Source: Megalonaias nervosa (Eukaryota; Mollusca; Bivalvia; Unionida; Unionidae). From it: a DNA stretch of 64,000 nucleotides. The position numbers were made by a program, and so were the translations under genes. The stretch is from contig JAECUM010092835.1 in NCBI GenBank assembly GCA_016617855.1, positions 310,001 to 374,000 on the forward strand. Reading direction: 5' to 3'. Shown one piece after another: positions 63,225 to 64,000 of the stretch (within the stretch, counting starts at the first letter, position 1; every line of letters starts with the position of its first letter). Under the pieces are notes generated by a model. It worked only from the letters and a program-made list of their open reading frames with translations, was not told the DNA's origin and searched no databases.

Positions 63225-63440
63225 TGGTACATACTAGCTTATAAGTCAAACTGCAATCAACAAAGATCCTGATCTGCCATAGCATAATGCACCTGACAGT
63301 CCGGTTCTATGCTGTCTGTTCTACTGATTACTCCTAACAAACTGCATAGACCCAGATCTGCTGGTGTATTATGCGACAACAGATCTGGGTCTGTGCAGTT
63401 TGCAGTTGGACTTGTCTTATAAACAAGTATATACAGTATA
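63225..63440. mobile_element. Palindromic MITE family P, copy
   Basis: Left end tactagcttataagtcaaac then tgcaatcaac. The right end reads gtttgcagttggacttgtct then tataaacaagtatatacagt. The interior has gcataatgcacctga and agatctgggtctgtgcag. Confidence 0.85.
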
Positions 63441-64000
63441 TGGAATCACTGCCTTGCATATTTATCTAGCATGATTTCAAGGAAGGTGTTTTATTTCTGT
63501 AATTCTCTGAATACTTGTATTCTCTTTTTGGAAAGGAGTGGGAGTATAAGTAATTAAAGAAAAAATATTAATCATTTCATCTCACTCTTAAGTCCAAACA
63601 AAATAAAAGTTTTCTTGACAGGTTAGAAAAATGGAGAATATTAACAGTTACAGATAAATATGGAAAGTTCTAAAAGTTTTGACATCATATATACAAAGCT
63701 TTTACAACAAAGCAGGTAATACTTCAGAGCACATACACTAGACAGGTACAACTTCATCCAGGACGAGAACCAGAAAAACAATTTTTAAAGCCATACCCTA
63801 TGATGTAAATAAGCCAGATCCAGCCAATGGGCCATAGGTTGCACATGCCTAATATACACACTACAATGCATGTATAACAATAAACATAATATGACATCTA
63901 TCCATACAAAGCCTTCTCAACAAAGCATGTAATACATCAGAGTATATAAACTACAGCATATATTTAATAAATAAAAAGCTCAACGGGTACAAGATTTCAC
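63441..64000. other. AT-rich sequence without recognised gene
   Basis: Two diverged copies of a phrase built on aaagc(c/t)ttt...caacaaagca(g/t)gtaatac and cagag occur near 63695 and 63907. No gene is recognised to the window end. Confidence 0.5.

Overview
This is an AT-rich, intron- and repeat-dominated piece of an animal nuclear genome. Long open frames, operons, ribosome binding sites and bacterial gene packing are all absent. The organism is most likely a mollusc or another lophotrochozoan. The reasons are several copies of a tRNA-derived SINE with the central block I associate with molluscan Meta-type SINEs, a DIRS-like retroelement, a mariner relic, palindromic MITEs and medium-length satellites, together with an invertebrate-looking L-type calcium channel exon. 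The species cannot be named from the sequence.

Only one host protein-coding exon is convincing. On the minus strand, 3418..3279 encodes segments IS2-IS3 of a Cav1 (L-type) voltage-gated calcium channel alpha-1 subunit, with good splice sites on both sides. No neighbouring channel exon was recognised, so much of the window may be introns or upstream flank of this gene, which would run from right to left. A weaker candidate is a short 5' coding exon on the minus strand at 25038..24971, with an ATG in a YY1-like context and a consensus splice donor. A possible core promoter lies at 26806..26853, where ETS, inverted CCAAT, CRE-like and YY1-like motifs fall within 50 bp.

Layout: 1-1135 satellite A; 3.28-3.42 kb calcium channel exon; 5.45-5.90 kb dimeric 60-bp array; 9.53-9.99 kb recent 228-bp duplication; 11.5-12.6 kb LINE reverse-transcriptase remnant ending at a 58-bp tandem array; 12.7-13.3 kb MITE and a complete SINE; 13.6-14.0 kb satellite A; 15.0-17.2 kb hairpin element, SINE, mariner transposase relic and another SINE; 19.0-24.1 kb a decayed LTR retrotransposon with an A+C-rich internal block, a protease remnant and two SINEs inserted in or next to its LTRs; 24.1-28.5 kb possible exon and promoter; 28.5-29.1 kb MITE cluster; 30.9-31.6 and 34.5-34.7 kb satellite B; 35.5-40.1 kb MITEs; 43.4-44.2 and 49.8-51.1 kb satellite A; 49.5-49.8 kb 47-bp array; 56.3-58.9 kb SINE fragments and a CpG-containing block; 59.0-60.7 kb DIRS-like retrotransposon remnant; 63.2-63.4 kb MITE. 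The rest is AT-rich sequence with microsatellites and no recognisable gene.

There is no gene network to describe. Every mobile-element coding region seen is broken. I found no convincing new biological system. The points most worth a second look are satellite A, which carries a YY1-like core in several of its units, the nested LTR element with its strand-asymmetric block, and the two candidate transcription-start regions at 25-27 kb.
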